A stretch of DNA of 64,000 nt from an uncultured Clostridia bacterium. Its GTDB lineage: Bacteria; Bacillota; Clostridia; Oscillospirales; Acutalibacteraceae. The stretch is taken from contig CALWUU010000005.1 in NCBI GenBank assembly GCA_944384835.1, positions 1 through 64,000 on the forward strand, given 5' to 3'. Under the pieces are notes generated by a model that was not told the DNA's origin, did not search any database, and was given only the letters and a program-made list of their open reading frames with translations. Below, one piece after another: positions 51,436-59,853 of this stretch. Position 1 is the first letter of the stretch, and every line of letters starts with the position of its first letter. A program made the position numbers and the translations under genes.

Positions 51436-51753
51436 TTAGGATTCACTGTCATATTTCTTTTGTTTTTCTTCCAGTTCAGCTAATTTTGCTTTAATTTTTG
51501 CTAGGTCTTCTGCATTTAACTGTTCTAGTTTTTCAGTGACATCTGCAGCACAAGCAGCAGATGCTTTCTCTTCTTTTTTTTCTTGAATATCATGTTTTAA
51601 CTCTTCATTTAAAGCTTTGCCTTGTTCTACGGTAATTTCACCTTTTTTCACAAGTTCATCCACAATATCCTTTGATTTTTCTACCGTTGTTGCAAGAGCG
51701 CCAATACCTGCTAATAATACTTTTTTTAAATCACTTTCTAAATTTCCCAGCAT
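51436..51753 (-). CDS. Phasin-superfamily-like small helical protein
   Basis: 105 residues from ATG 51753 (GAAAGGAGC upstream). Predicted all-helical: LLAGIGALATTVEKSKDIVD, then VKKGEITVEQGKALNEELK, then a Lys/Glu coiled coil to the C-terminus. The pattern matches the phasin-like proteins of Clostridia, which are not tied to polyhydroxyalkanoate granules. No catalytic motif. It has a strong own promoter. Confidence 0.75.
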   Translation of the reverse strand: MLGNLESDLKKVLLAGIGALATTVEKSKDIVDELVKKGEITVEQGKALNEELKHDIQEKKEEKASAACAADVTEKLEQLNAEDLAKIKAKLAELEEKQKKYDSES

Positions 51754-51804
51754 AATGAATGCTCCTTTCATCAGTGATGTGTTTTTATTTTGCTATGATA
51801 TATT

Positions 51805-51833
51805 ATTATAGCATATAGTAGCAGACATTGCAA
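51805..51833 (-). promoter_or_regulatory. Sigma-A promoter of the phasin-like gene
   Basis: On the minus strand, TTGCAA (51828-51833), 17 nt, TATAAT (51805-51810) with TGC before it (extended -10). About 52 nt before the ATG. Confidence 0.85.
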
Positions 51834-51842
51834 TTTACTGGC

Positions 51843-52850
51843 TTATTGTCTGATTTTCTTTTTATTCCCCCAAAATGTTTTAATTTGGTATGGAGATAAC
51901 GATTCGGCAAACTCTTGTTTTAAGTGAAGCAGATATTGCACATCGTTTACAATTTCGTACAACACTGCCCTTGCCTCAAATTCTTTTCTGTCTTTTGGCA
52001 ATGCTCCCGTACGAAATTTTATGCGCATTTCTTGCAGTTTGTCCAGCATTTCTTGTGCATTGTCGTGCTTTTCAATGGAATTGGCCACTTCTTTTAAATA
52101 ATAAGAAATTTCATTTGCTTGTGCGGGAGCACATTCGATTCGTTGTAGATTCGTTGCTATGATTTGTAATATCTCATATTGTTTTAAACGCATTTTTAAA
52201 TATTGCAGATAATAACCCGTGTCAGAAAATAAGTGATTATTTACATGTAAATCTGTCGCTTGAATTGATTTTTGAAAAATAGGAGATAATATATCAAATT
52301 GCCGCTGTATACTTTGTGACCGATCCAGTAAAAGAATGCTGTCTGAAAAATATAGCAGAAGCTCCTTAAAGTGGCTGTCGATGGTGGTCTGGTACGCTTT
52401 TATTTTTTTGATTTGATTTGGCATGTATAAATTCATAATAATGCCCATGATAATTCCGATTGTCATTAAAATTGCTTCATTTAATAAACTGTTTGCAGTA
52501 ATAGAATGAGTGGTCCATATGTGTAACATCAAGACGGTGCTCATAGAAAGTCCGTCTGTCAATTCAAATGCTTGACAGAGAATTACAATGATAATGAAAT
52601 AAACAGCAAGACTCCAGATAGAAAATTGGAAGATTGTAAATGAGAGAATAGCAATGGAAGAGGCGAGCAGAAAAGCGATGGAACGTTTCCATGCAACAAT
52701 TAAAGTATCTCTTTTCGTGTTTAAAATGCTAAGTAAAGTAATTGTAACGACAGAGGTACTGTGATCCAGATGCAGCATGTTTGCTATAATAAAAGCAAGA
52801 CAGCAGCCAAGCGTAATTTTTATTGCTTTGATGATATTGATTTTAACCAT
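51843..52850 (-). CDS. Aromatic acid exporter (ArAE/FUSC)-like membrane protein
   Basis: 335 residues from ATG 52850 (AAGGAGC upstream). Five to six N-terminal membrane helices (about residues 8-155; ITLGCCLAFIIANMLHLDHS, then RSIAFLLASSIAILSFTIF) followed by a long cytoplasmic helical domain, as in ArAE_1/FUSC_2 proteins such as YgaE/YqjA of Firmicutes. The probable role is export of aromatic or other organic acids; substrate unknown. No clear promoter found in the 100 bp upstream. Confidence 0.85.
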   Translation of the reverse strand: MVKINIIKAIKITLGCCLAFIIANMLHLDHSTSVVTITLLSILNTKRDTLIVAWKRSIAFLLASSIAILSFTIFQFSIWSLAVYFIIIVILCQAFELTDGLSMSTVLMLHIWTTHSITANSLLNEAILMTIGIIMGIIMNLYMPNQIKKIKAYQTTIDSHFKELLLYFSDSILLLDRSQSIQRQFDILSPIFQKSIQATDLHVNNHLFSDTGYYLQYLKMRLKQYEILQIIATNLQRIECAPAQANEISYYLKEVANSIEKHDNAQEMLDKLQEMRIKFRTGALPKDRKEFEARAVLYEIVNDVQYLLHLKQEFAESLSPYQIKTFWGNKKKIRQ

Positions 52851-52913
52851 AACTTTGCTCCTTACAGTCTGCTTATAGTATGTGTAGTTTGATAGAAGCA
52901 TAGTCAAAAGCAA

Positions 52914-53257
52914 ACAAAGATTATACGAAATGCAGTATTTGTTTTATACACAGACTTGTTTGGAATATACACTGACAAATATTTTTATTATGAATGCTGT
53001 TTTTAAAAACCAAAGTTTATATTTGGAGTGCGGGAAGAAAAGTACAGTATGTCCTTCAGGCAGATTTGCATTGGAGGAATGTCTTGCTATGGAAAATCAA
53101 CAATGCTATAATCTTGATATCTTCGCAAATAATGTTGGTGAGAGTTTATTTAAAAAATATGATATTAGGAATGGTAACTTTACTGTGAGATGGTTCAAAG
53201 ACAGTCTCTCACATTCTTTGTAAATAAATATATTAAGAGATCTAGAAGGAGAATATA
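52914..53257 (+). other. Intergenic region with a doubtful small ORF
   Basis: A + frame of 97 codons (52930-53223) is open but has no ribosome site at its first ATG. An internal ATG at 53089 follows GGAGG by about 12 nt and would give 44 residues. A hairpin TGTGAGA/TCTCACA at about 53184-53213 overlaps its end. It is more likely non-coding or a remnant than a gene. Confidence 0.25.
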
Positions 53258-53884
53258 ATGGAGTATAATCACCATGTCATTCGCTTGGAAACCCCTGACG
53301 ACTATCAAAAAGTGGAAAATTTAACACGTGAAGCATTTTGGAATGTTTATCGTCCGGGATGTATAGAGCACTATATTTTACATCAGTTCCGCTTCAGGGA
53401 TGCTTTTGTACCGGAACTCGATTTGGTTATGGAAAAGGATGGTATCATTATTGGTCATGTAATGTATGCAAATGCAGAAATCATATCTGATGATGGGAGA
53501 AAAATATCGATTATGACATTTGGACCAATCAGTATTGCGCCTGAATACCAAAGAAAGGGATATGGAAAAGAATTACTTGATGCTTCTATGGAAAAAGCTA
53601 GAAGCCTTGGAGTAGGAGCGCTGTGTATAGAAGGAAATATTGATTTCTATGGTAAATCAGGATTTGTGACAGCCAGTTCAAAAGGAATTCATTATTATGC
53701 AGAATCAAGAAATGCTAAAGTGCCTTATTTTTTGGTAAAAGAATTAAAAGAAGGATTTTTAGATGATGTTACAGGAACGTACAAACCACCGGCAGGATAT
53801 TTTATTGATGAAAAGGAAGCTGAAAAATTCGATGCCAGGTTTCCGTTCAAAGAGAAGCTAAAATTGCCCGGACAGCTTATATAA
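53258..53884 (+). CDS. GNAT family N-acetyltransferase
   Basis: A 208-residue GNAT protein of the YhbS-like type. The acetyl-CoA pyrophosphate loop is ISIAPEYQRKGYGKELLDASM (Q-R-K-G-Y-G), with MTFGPISIAPE before it and VGALCIEGNIDFYGKSGF after. The N-terminal VIRLETPDDYQKVENLTREA is the usual first strand and helix. Substrate not readable. AGAAGGAG precedes the ATG, and a terminator lies about 80 nt downstream, so it is monocistronic. Confidence 0.9.
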   Translation: MEYNHHVIRLETPDDYQKVENLTREAFWNVYRPGCIEHYILHQFRFRDAFVPELDLVMEKDGIIIGHVMYANAEIISDDGRKISIMTFGPISIAPEYQRKGYGKELLDASMEKARSLGVGALCIEGNIDFYGKSGFVTASSKGIHYYAESRNAKVPYFLVKELKEGFLDDVTGTYKPPAGYFIDEKEAEKFDARFPFKEKLKLPGQLI

Positions 53885-53966
53885 ATAGAAAAAATTAGTA
53901 AAAGGATGTTTATAGGCGTTGCAGTCTTCCTATTCAGCAGAAGAGATTTGAATAAATATATAATAG

Positions 53967-54005
53967 AAAACGAGTCTGAACGTACATGTTCAGACTCGTT
54001 TTGTT
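53967..54005 (+). terminator. Terminator after GNAT gene
   Basis: A 15-bp stem, AAAACGAGTCTGAAC (53967-53981) with GTTCAGACTCGTTTT (53988-54002). Confidence 0.85.
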
Positions 54006-54165
54006 CAGTCTAAATGGAATTTTTGAAACAAGGAATTTTATCGTAATATCATAAATTTACAATAAAACGGCAAACTCCAATATCAAAATTTCGTGCAACT
54101 ATCATTTGAAGTGATTACATCATTGTGAAGCTTATGTTTTTATTTAAAAGAGTTCCAAAATAAAA

Positions 54166-54193
54166 CTCCAAGTATCCAATTGGATACTTGGAG
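54166..54193 (-). terminator. Perfect 28-nt palindrome, likely terminator of the 50-aa gene
   Basis: CTCCAAGTATCC (54166-54177), AATT, GGATACTTGGAG (54182-54193). On the minus strand it is followed by TTTTATTTT, about 145 nt beyond the small gene's stop. Confidence 0.6.
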
Positions 54194-54336
54194 CGGTTCG
54201 ATAAAATATACTTGAACCAATGTGTCCTTGACTTTAGAACAAAGGACTGCCATTCCCAAATATGTCAGCGAATGAATCCAAAACGTCCATTTAACAAATA
54301 AATGTTTGTTGCAATAAAGTGTAAACAGTTATGGAC

Positions 54337-54489
54337 TTATTTAATAATACATTCGTTGTATCCTGGCAGACATTGTTTTTCACCACTGCCGGTTTCACCA
54401 TTTTTATCTTTGCCGGATAGCTCTGCCACTTTTGCTTCTAATGCTTCAATACGTGCTAGCAACTCTTCAATAACTTTATCATTGTTCAT
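54337..54489 (-). CDS. Small coiled-coil protein of 50 residues
   Basis: ATG at 54489, stop at 54337; 50 codons. AAAGGAGG stands 8-9 nt before the ATG. Residues 1-25 (MNNDKVIEELLARIEALEAK and on) form a clear heptad coiled coil, then a polar Gly/Lys/Glu linker and a C-terminal end with two cysteines (CLPGYNECIIK). No similarity that I recognise. The promoter upstream is a perfect consensus, which makes a real, strongly expressed gene likely. Function unknown. Confidence 0.75.
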   Translation of the reverse strand: MNNDKVIEELLARIEALEAKVAELSGKDKNGETGSGEKQCLPGYNECIIK

Positions 54490-54517
54490 ATAAATCAACC
54501 TCCTTTAAAATGGTTAA

Positions 54518-54546
54518 ATTATAGCAGACTTTTGCCAAATTGTCAA
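54518..54546 (-). promoter_or_regulatory. Perfect consensus sigma-A promoter of the 50-aa gene
   Basis: On the minus strand, TTGACA (54541-54546), 17 nt, TATAAT (54518-54523), plus the extended TGC. All twelve hexamer bases match consensus. 28 nt upstream of the ATG. Confidence 0.9.
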
Positions 54547-54549
54547 GAT

Positions 54550-54820
54550 AAGTGCCGTTTCAATTCTTATGAAATCCGGAAAAGCAGCGTCCGGTATTTT
54601 ATTAGGGTTCCATTTAAAAAAATCCCTTTAACTTTTTTATATGTATCGTTTCATAAGATGAAAAATGGTGTCATGATATGGTTACATTGATTCATATAAA
54701 AAATAACAATATAGAATACAGTCTAACGTGACTTCAGAATTTATATGTTTTATGACAGATATTATTTACAATTTGTTTTTTAATAACTGTAAATCGTTGT
54801 ATAAATAGCTTTTTTGTCTA
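54550..54820. other. Intergenic region, nothing recognised
   Basis: AT-rich. No ORF with a ribosome site, no RNA motif and no repeat of the 30799 family was seen. Confidence 0.4.
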
Positions 54821-54822
54821 TA

Positions 54823-54861
54823 AAAGAGTCTGGACACAGAATTCCTGTGTCCAGACTCTTT
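54823..54861 (-). terminator. Terminator of tRNA-Leu
   Basis: A 17-bp stem, AAAGAGTCTGGACACAG with CTGTGTCCAGACTCTTT, 5-nt loop; on the minus strand followed by TTATAG. It lies 4 nt beyond the tRNA CCA end. Confidence 0.9.
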
Positions 54862-54865
54862 CATT

Positions 54866-54949
54866 TGGTGCGGCAAATGGGACTTGAACCCATACGTCAA
54901 AGACACACGCCCCTCAAACGTGCCTGTCTGCCAGTTCCAGCACTGCCGC
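54866..54949 (-). tRNA. tRNA-Leu (GAG anticodon)
   Basis: An 84-nt class II tRNA with encoded CCA (54866-54868). The acceptor GCGGCAG (5' end at 54949) pairs with TTGCCGC (one G-T). The anticodon stem CACGT/GCGTG has loop TTGAGGG with GAG at 54913-54915. The D loop is TGGCAGACA-like, and TATGGGTTCAAGTCCCATT is the T arm. Reads CUC/CUU. Confidence 0.93.
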
Positions 54950-55143
54950 ATTTATCATTATTTTGTCAACGGTAGCTATTATATCATCTAACAATATTCA
55001 TGTCAAGAAAGCAGAAGCCAGTGGACGCATGAAAATTTTTTTGTCCCATAAAATGCAAAATTCTGCAAAATACATTTATTTCCACCATAACTACTATATA
55101 AAGTATATGTTTACAGATGATACCTCAATATTTGATATTTTAT

Positions 55144-55178
55144 GATAAATTTTCATGTATTTTACATGAAAATTTATC
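55144..55178. repeat. 16-bp perfect inverted repeat upstream of the lysozyme gene
   Basis: GATAAATTTTCATGTA (55144-55159) and its complement TACATGAAAATTTATC (55163-55178), TTT loop. The half-site AATTTTCATGTA recurs at 55232-55243 inside the lysozyme promoter. No T-run follows the stem, so an operator is more likely than a terminator. Confidence 0.75.
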
Positions 55179-55218
55179 CAAAATATAAACATTATTCATA
55201 AATAAATGATTATTTTTG

Positions 55219-55247
55219 TTGATTCTAAAAGAATTTTCATGTATACT
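55219..55247 (+). promoter_or_regulatory. Sigma-A promoter of the lysozyme gene
   Basis: TTGATT (55219-55224), 17 nt, TATACT (55242-55247). The spacer holds AATTTTCATGTA. About 85 nt before the ATG. Confidence 0.75.
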
Positions 55248-55338
55248 TTGGTCATAGAAATATTATTGGGTCATTATACAAATAGGATATAGTTTTTTAA
55301 ATTATTGCTGGTCTAAATGTTTTGGGAGGTATTTATTC

Positions 55339-58300
55339 ATGCGGATCTCGTTAAAAAGAATTTTAACTGCAATGCTGTCCACATTATGTATTGCAACTAT
55401 TTTCTTTTCCTCTTTATCTATCGGTTCGTCAACGCAGGCAGCAGCTGCATCTGCTTCAACAAATGCTGCGTCTATGACAGGAGATTACGTCAATTTGCGC
55501 AGCGGTGCGGGTACGAACTATTCTATCATTGGAAGCTTGTCAAGAGGAGAATTGGTTACTGTTTTAGATGACAGTAATCCTGATTGGGTAAAGGTACAGA
55601 CTTCAAGCGGAGAAATCGGCTATTGCAGCAAAGAGTTCGTCAAAACACTATCTGCCAGCGATGAAGAAGAGGGATTGGTAGGCATCTTAACCGGCGACTA
55701 TGTAAATTTACGGGCAGGTGCCGGAACAGGACATGCTGTCATTGGAATGCTGTATTTAAATGATGAAGTAACAGTATTGGACGACAGCGATGTAAATTGG
55801 GCAAAAATTAGAACTAAGGATGGTCAAGAAGGCTATTGCTCCAAAGAATATTTACATATCACTTCCAAAAACGAAACTGTACAAGGGACAGCGGTGACTA
55901 CGGACGCATTAAATTTGCGCAGTGGTGCAGGTACTGATTATTATGTAAAAACAGTACTGCTAAAAGGGAGTGCTGTAACCATTTTAGATGACAGCGATGC
56001 AAACTGGGCTAAAGTGAAAACTGCTGACGGCACAGAAGGTTATTGCAGTAAAGCCTACTTAGAAATAACAAGCTCTTCTGAAGGAGCTTCTGCTCCCGCA
56101 CAATCATCGGGGCAAAACGGGTCAGCCTCTGACATTACAGAACTTCAGGCTGTTTTGACCGGAAGTGATGTGAATTTACGCAGCGGTGCAGGCACCGGCT
56201 ATTCTGTGATTGGTTCTTTATATTTAGGGCAGCAGGTAACAGTCATTGATAACAGTGATGCAAACTGGGCTAAAATTAGAACAGAAAACGGACAAGAAGG
56301 CTATTGCAGCAAAGAATATTTACAAATTGCAGATGATTCCGGCGCAAATACGGGAGAAGAAATTTCTATTAGAAAAGCAATTACAACAGACTATTTAAAT
56401 TTGCGTTCAGGAGCAGGTTTGAATCATAATGTGGTAACGGTGTTGGCCAAAGGAGCTGTTGTAGATGTAATAGATAACAGCGATGCCGCTTGGGCAAAAG
56501 TAAAAATAAATGATGGAACCGTAGGTTATTGCAGTAAAGATTATCTGCAAATGGAGACAGTGCCTACTACTGTTTCTATTAGTGAAACTGTACGAACTGT
56601 AAGTGTAGGAGAATCCTTTGAATTTACTGCAACTATTTCTGATGAAAGCTTACCAACAGTTGTTTCTACCAATGCTGGAGCAGTACAAGTAACATATCTC
56701 CGCCAAGAGGGAAATACACATTTATATCAGATTAATGCTTTGCAAGCCGGTGAGGCAGAGATTAGAATCAGTGCAAACGGTGCTTCCGCATCTCTAAGTG
56801 TAACAGTAAACGCTGTACAACAAGCGACTGTTAATGCAGATTATTTGAATATCAGAAGCGGAAAAGGAACTGATACCTTAATTATTGGTGGGTTAACACA
56901 AGGCTCAGTTATTACTATTTTAGATAACAGCGATACAAATTGGGTGAAAATCAGAACTTCAGGCGGCATTGAAGGTTATGTAGCAAGAGAATATATATCA
57001 GGAGCAGAAGCTCCGTCAGAGACAACAGATCCGGAAACGCCAAGCGAAACCACAACGGCAACGGTAAACGCGGATGTGTTGAACATACGAAGCGGCAAAG
57101 GTACAGACACGTCTATCATAGGAACTCTGCTAAATGGAGAAGCTGTCACTGTTTTAGATAGCAGTGATGCAACCTGGGTGAAAATACAGACCTCAAGCGG
57201 CTTGGAAGGATATGTACATAGAGATTATTTAAACTTCGGATCTGAAACTGGCGGAGGCAGTTCTACTGCAAAATATGCACAGGTTACTGCGGATGTATTA
57301 AATGTACGCAGTGGTATGGGTACAGAATATAGTAAAATCGGTTCGATATCTTACGGAGAAATTGTTGAGATATTGGACGACAGCAATGCCGGCTGGGCTA
57401 AGATTAAAACTTCAAGCGGTCTGGAAGGATATGTATCGAAAGATTATCTTGGAGAAGTTGGAGAAAATAATGTAAGTAATTCTATCACAATCCCTGCCGG
57501 AAAAACTTATTATGCAGCTTCCTCTTCAGGATATTGGTACAGCAGCAACAACAGTGTTGCTACTGCTTCCAATGGATATATTACTGCGGTTGCTCCCGGA
57601 ACATGTACCATAACAGGCTCAAATGGTATTACTTATTCTATTACTGTTACGGAAAGCGAAGCAGTGCGTACTGCTTATGCATCACCGAATATTGCTGAGG
57701 TGGGCGAGTCTGTAGAAATGGTGGCAGTAACGGATACTACGCGAGATTCCGTACAGTTCCGTATTACGCAAAGTGATGGTACAACCAAAACGGTAAATGC
57801 ATATGATTATACAACAGAATATTGTAACGGAACTGCTACCAGAGTTTGGAGAGCTTCTACTACTTTCAGCAGTGCAGGTACTCATCAAATTGAAGTATAC
57901 TCTACGAAAAACGGTGTCATGAGCTCAACCGGCTATACCACAGATGCATACACAGTTTGGAACACAGGCGCCAACGAATCTTCTTATGAAACACGCCGTA
58001 TCAGCGATGAAATGATTAACTTGATTGCCAGCTGGGAAGGATATAGCTCCACTGTATATCCTGATAATTTGGCTGGAGGTATACCGACTATTGGTTATGG
58101 ACAAACATTTGGCACAGGCGTGCAGTTCTATAATAATATGTCTAAAACAGAGGCCTGGTCTTTGCTGGTAAAATCCATTAATGCAGGCAGCTATACTTCT
58201 GAAGTAAACCGATTCTTGCAAAATAATGGGATAAAAGCAACGCAGTCTCAGTTTGACGCTTTGGTTAGCTTCTCTTATAACATTGGTTCTGGTTATTGGA

Positions 58301-58833
58301 ACAACAGCGCTTTACAAATGGATTTACGAGAGATTATGTTAAATGCGGTAGTGCCGCCAACCATTGATGCCGGTACAAGTTTACCTGCTTCTGTTACATT
58401 CCAAGGAGCCTGCCTATATAATACTCCCAATAGATCGGCAACTGTACTGAGAACGGTAAATAGCGGCAGCATTGTACAAGTATTGGAAGCAACCTACGAT
58501 TCTTCCACAAAATCCGGATGGTACAAAGTACAGCTTTCTGATGGTACGGTAGGTTACATGTGTTCCGGATATGTTCGTTTTGATTCCAGCGTTAGCGTAA
58601 CCCATGACTTAAATTACGTCGATGCATACGCATTTGGTTCTGAAATGCTGTTATGGCATCATGCAGGAGGTAACTGCTATGCCGGTTTGGTATACAGACG
58701 AATGGGTGAAGCAAAAGTATTCAGCTATGGTGACTATACAAGCGCTACGCCGGGTAATTATGAATACCAGAGAAATACTTACGGTTATAGTATTCCGGAT
58801 TGCATACAGGGCAACGGTTGGATTAAATCATAG
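55339..58833 (+). CDS. Secreted multi-SH3 phage-type (GH24) lysozyme
   Basis: 1164 residues. Signal peptide (about 1-36, AxA end). Five bacterial SH3 domains (about 46-104, 117-175, 182-240, 271-328, 347-402), a Big/Ig-like domain (about 405-490), three more SH3 (about 492-705), two Ig-like domains (about 715-880), a GH24 lysozyme domain (about 888-1000) and a ninth SH3 (about 1015-1075). Each SH3 repeat has NLRSGAGT and GYCSKEYL-type ends. Catalytic residues match T4 lysozyme: Glu900 in SWEGY, Asp909, Thr917 in PTIGYG. It should hydrolyse peptidoglycan outside the cell. GGGAGG precedes the ATG. No phage genes are adjacent. Confidence 0.93.
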   Translation: MRISLKRILTAMLSTLCIATIFFSSLSIGSSTQAAAASASTNAASMTGDYVNLRSGAGTNYSIIGSLSRGELVTVLDDSNPDWVKVQTSSGEIGYCSKEFVKTLSASDEEEGLVGILTGDYVNLRAGAGTGHAVIGMLYLNDEVTVLDDSDVNWAKIRTKDGQEGYCSKEYLHITSKNETVQGTAVTTDALNLRSGAGTDYYVKTVLLKGSAVTILDDSDANWAKVKTADGTEGYCSKAYLEITSSSEGASAPAQSSGQNGSASDITELQAVLTGSDVNLRSGAGTGYSVIGSLYLGQQVTVIDNSDANWAKIRTENGQEGYCSKEYLQIADDSGANTGEEISIRKAITTDYLNLRSGAGLNHNVVTVLAKGAVVDVIDNSDAAWAKVKINDGTVGYCSKDYLQMETVPTTVSISETVRTVSVGESFEFTATISDESLPTVVSTNAGAVQVTYLRQEGNTHLYQINALQAGEAEIRISANGASASLSVTVNAVQQATVNADYLNIRSGKGTDTLIIGGLTQGSVITILDNSDTNWVKIRTSGGIEGYVAREYISGAEAPSETTDPETPSETTTATVNADVLNIRSGKGTDTSIIGTLLNGEAVTVLDSSDATWVKIQTSSGLEGYVHRDYLNFGSETGGGSSTAKYAQVTADVLNVRSGMGTEYSKIGSISYGEIVEILDDSNAGWAKIKTSSGLEGYVSKDYLGEVGENNVSNSITIPAGKTYYAASSSGYWYSSNNSVATASNGYITAVAPGTCTITGSNGITYSITVTESEAVRTAYASPNIAEVGESVEMVAVTDTTRDSVQFRITQSDGTTKTVNAYDYTTEYCNGTATRVWRASTTFSSAGTHQIEVYSTKNGVMSSTGYTTDAYTVWNTGANESSYETRRISDEMINLIASWEGYSSTVYPDNLAGGIPTIGYGQTFGTGVQFYNNMSKTEAWSLLVKSINAGSYTSEVNRFLQNNGIKATQSQFDALVSFSYNIGSGYWNNSALQMDLREIMLNAVVPPTIDAGTSLPASVTFQGACLYNTPNRSATVLRTVNSGSIVQVLEATYDSSTKSGWYKVQLSDGTVGYMCSGYVRFDSSVSVTHDLNYVDAYAFGSEMLLWHHAGGNCYAGLVYRRMGEAKVFSYGDYTSATPGNYEYQRNTYGYSIPDCIQGNGWIKS

Positions 58834-58862
58834 AAGTGACAAGTGAATCAATTTTGATATGA

Positions 58863-58900
58863 AGAAAGCCTACCATATTTATGGTAGGCTTTCTGTACTA
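58863..58900 (+). terminator. Terminator after the lysozyme gene
   Basis: A 14-bp stem, AGAAAGCCTACCAT (58863-58876) with ATGGTAGGCTTTCT (58881-58894). The T-run is short on both strands; convergent with the DUF2007 gene. Confidence 0.75.
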
Positions 58901-58924
58901 TTATTGATTTTGAAAACATGAAGT

Positions 58925-59182
58925 TTACTGAATATTTAGATATACATTCAACAATTCTTTTGCTTGCTGCAGATGTTCGTGTCTGACGAAAAAATCTGTT
59001 CCGAAAGGAGAGGCGCCACAGACAATTTGTAAATAATCTCCGCTGCCACGACTTTGTTTTAAAAAAGGGATGTGGTTTTCCTTTAAAATACCTTCAATCA
59101 GACCTATTGTAATGTTATCTGTTACGGTAGTCAGAAAAGTTGCTTCAGGAATTGGAGCAACAGGTTCTTTTTCATGGAACAT
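58925..59182 (-). CDS. DUF2007 putative signal-transducing protein
   Basis: An 85-residue DUF2007 protein: FLTTVTDNITIGLIEGILKE (the 'contact' helix), PFLKQSRGSGDYLQIVCGAS and FFVRHEHLQQAKELL. The fold is ferredoxin-like and the function unknown. AAAGGAAAA precedes the ATG at 59182, 30 bp after the uracil-DNA glycosylase stop, so it is probably in the udg transcript. Confidence 0.85.
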   Translation of the reverse strand: MFHEKEPVAPIPEATFLTTVTDNITIGLIEGILKENHIPFLKQSRGSGDYLQIVCGASPFGTDFFVRHEHLQQAKELLNVYLNIQ

Positions 59183-59212
59183 AATGATTTTTCCTTTCGT
59201 AAGGAGAAATGT

Positions 59213-59782
59213 TTAAGTTTTTTGATTTATCTCGTCAATTTTTGCACGCAGTTTCAAGAAGTCCTCAAAGGCAGCCGGCTTGTTGTTTGGATTCCGCAGT
59301 AAAGCGGCAGGATGCAGAGTAGCCATCATAAGTACTCCGTTTTTTTCAAAAAATATGCCGTGCTCTTTTGTAATTTTCATATCGGGCTTGATTAATTTCA
59401 TAGCTGCAATGCGTCCTAAACATACAATAATCTTTGGTCGCATAATCATAACTTGATTTCGCAGCCAATCAATACAAGCCTCTTGCTCTTCCGGAAGTGG
59501 GTCACGATTTTTTGGGGGACGGCATTTTACGATGTTTGCAATATAAATATTTTTATTTCGGTCTAAGTCAATTGCGGCAAGCATTTTATCTAAAAGCTGT
59601 CCGCTTCTGCCCACAAAAGGAAGTCCTTCCAAATCCTCATTTTCTCCGGGACCTTCTCCAATAAATAAAATGTCTGATTGAGGGTTGCCCATTCCAAATA
59701 CTACTTGTGTTCTGGTTTGACAAAGCTCGCATTTTTCACATGCTTTGCACGCCTGTTCCAGTTGTGTCCAGTTTGTATACAT
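59213..59782 (-). CDS. udg: Uracil-DNA glycosylase, type 4 (iron-sulfur)
   Basis: 189 residues from ATG 59782 (AAAGGCTG upstream). A family 4 UDG: the N-terminal iron-sulfur Cys pair in ACEKCELCQTR, the GEGPGENEDLEGLPFVGRSG active-site region, NIVKCRPPKNRDP with a third Cys, CLGRIAAM with the fourth, and LHPAALLRNP with the catalytic His motif. It removes uracil from DNA and leaves AP sites for exoA (31134). The promoter is an inverted copy of the exoA/thyX repeat. Confidence 0.95.
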   Translation of the reverse strand: MYTNWTQLEQACKACEKCELCQTRTQVVFGMGNPQSDILFIGEGPGENEDLEGLPFVGRSGQLLDKMLAAIDLDRNKNIYIANIVKCRPPKNRDPLPEEQEACIDWLRNQVMIMRPKIIVCLGRIAAMKLIKPDMKITKEHGIFFEKNGVLMMATLHPAALLRNPNNKPAAFEDFLKLRAKIDEINQKT

Positions 59783-59824
59783 ACATGCAGCCTTTCTTTT
59801 TATATTTACCTTCAAATTTTTTAC

Positions 59825-59853
59825 ATTATAGCATAAAAGGAATTGCTATGCAA
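59825..59853 (-). promoter_or_regulatory. Repeat-borne promoter of udg
   Basis: Minus strand: TTGCAT (59848-59853), 17 nt, TATAAT (59825-59830), extended TGC. 42 nt before the udg ATG. Confidence 0.85.

Noticed and set aside
52930..53223. 97-codon + frame as a gene
   Set aside because: No ribosome site at the first ATG, no recognisable composition or family; listed only as a doubtful region.
55339..58833. Prophage remnant because of the phage-type lysozyme
   Set aside because: No holin, integrase, structural or regulatory phage genes nearby; own signal peptide and promoter.
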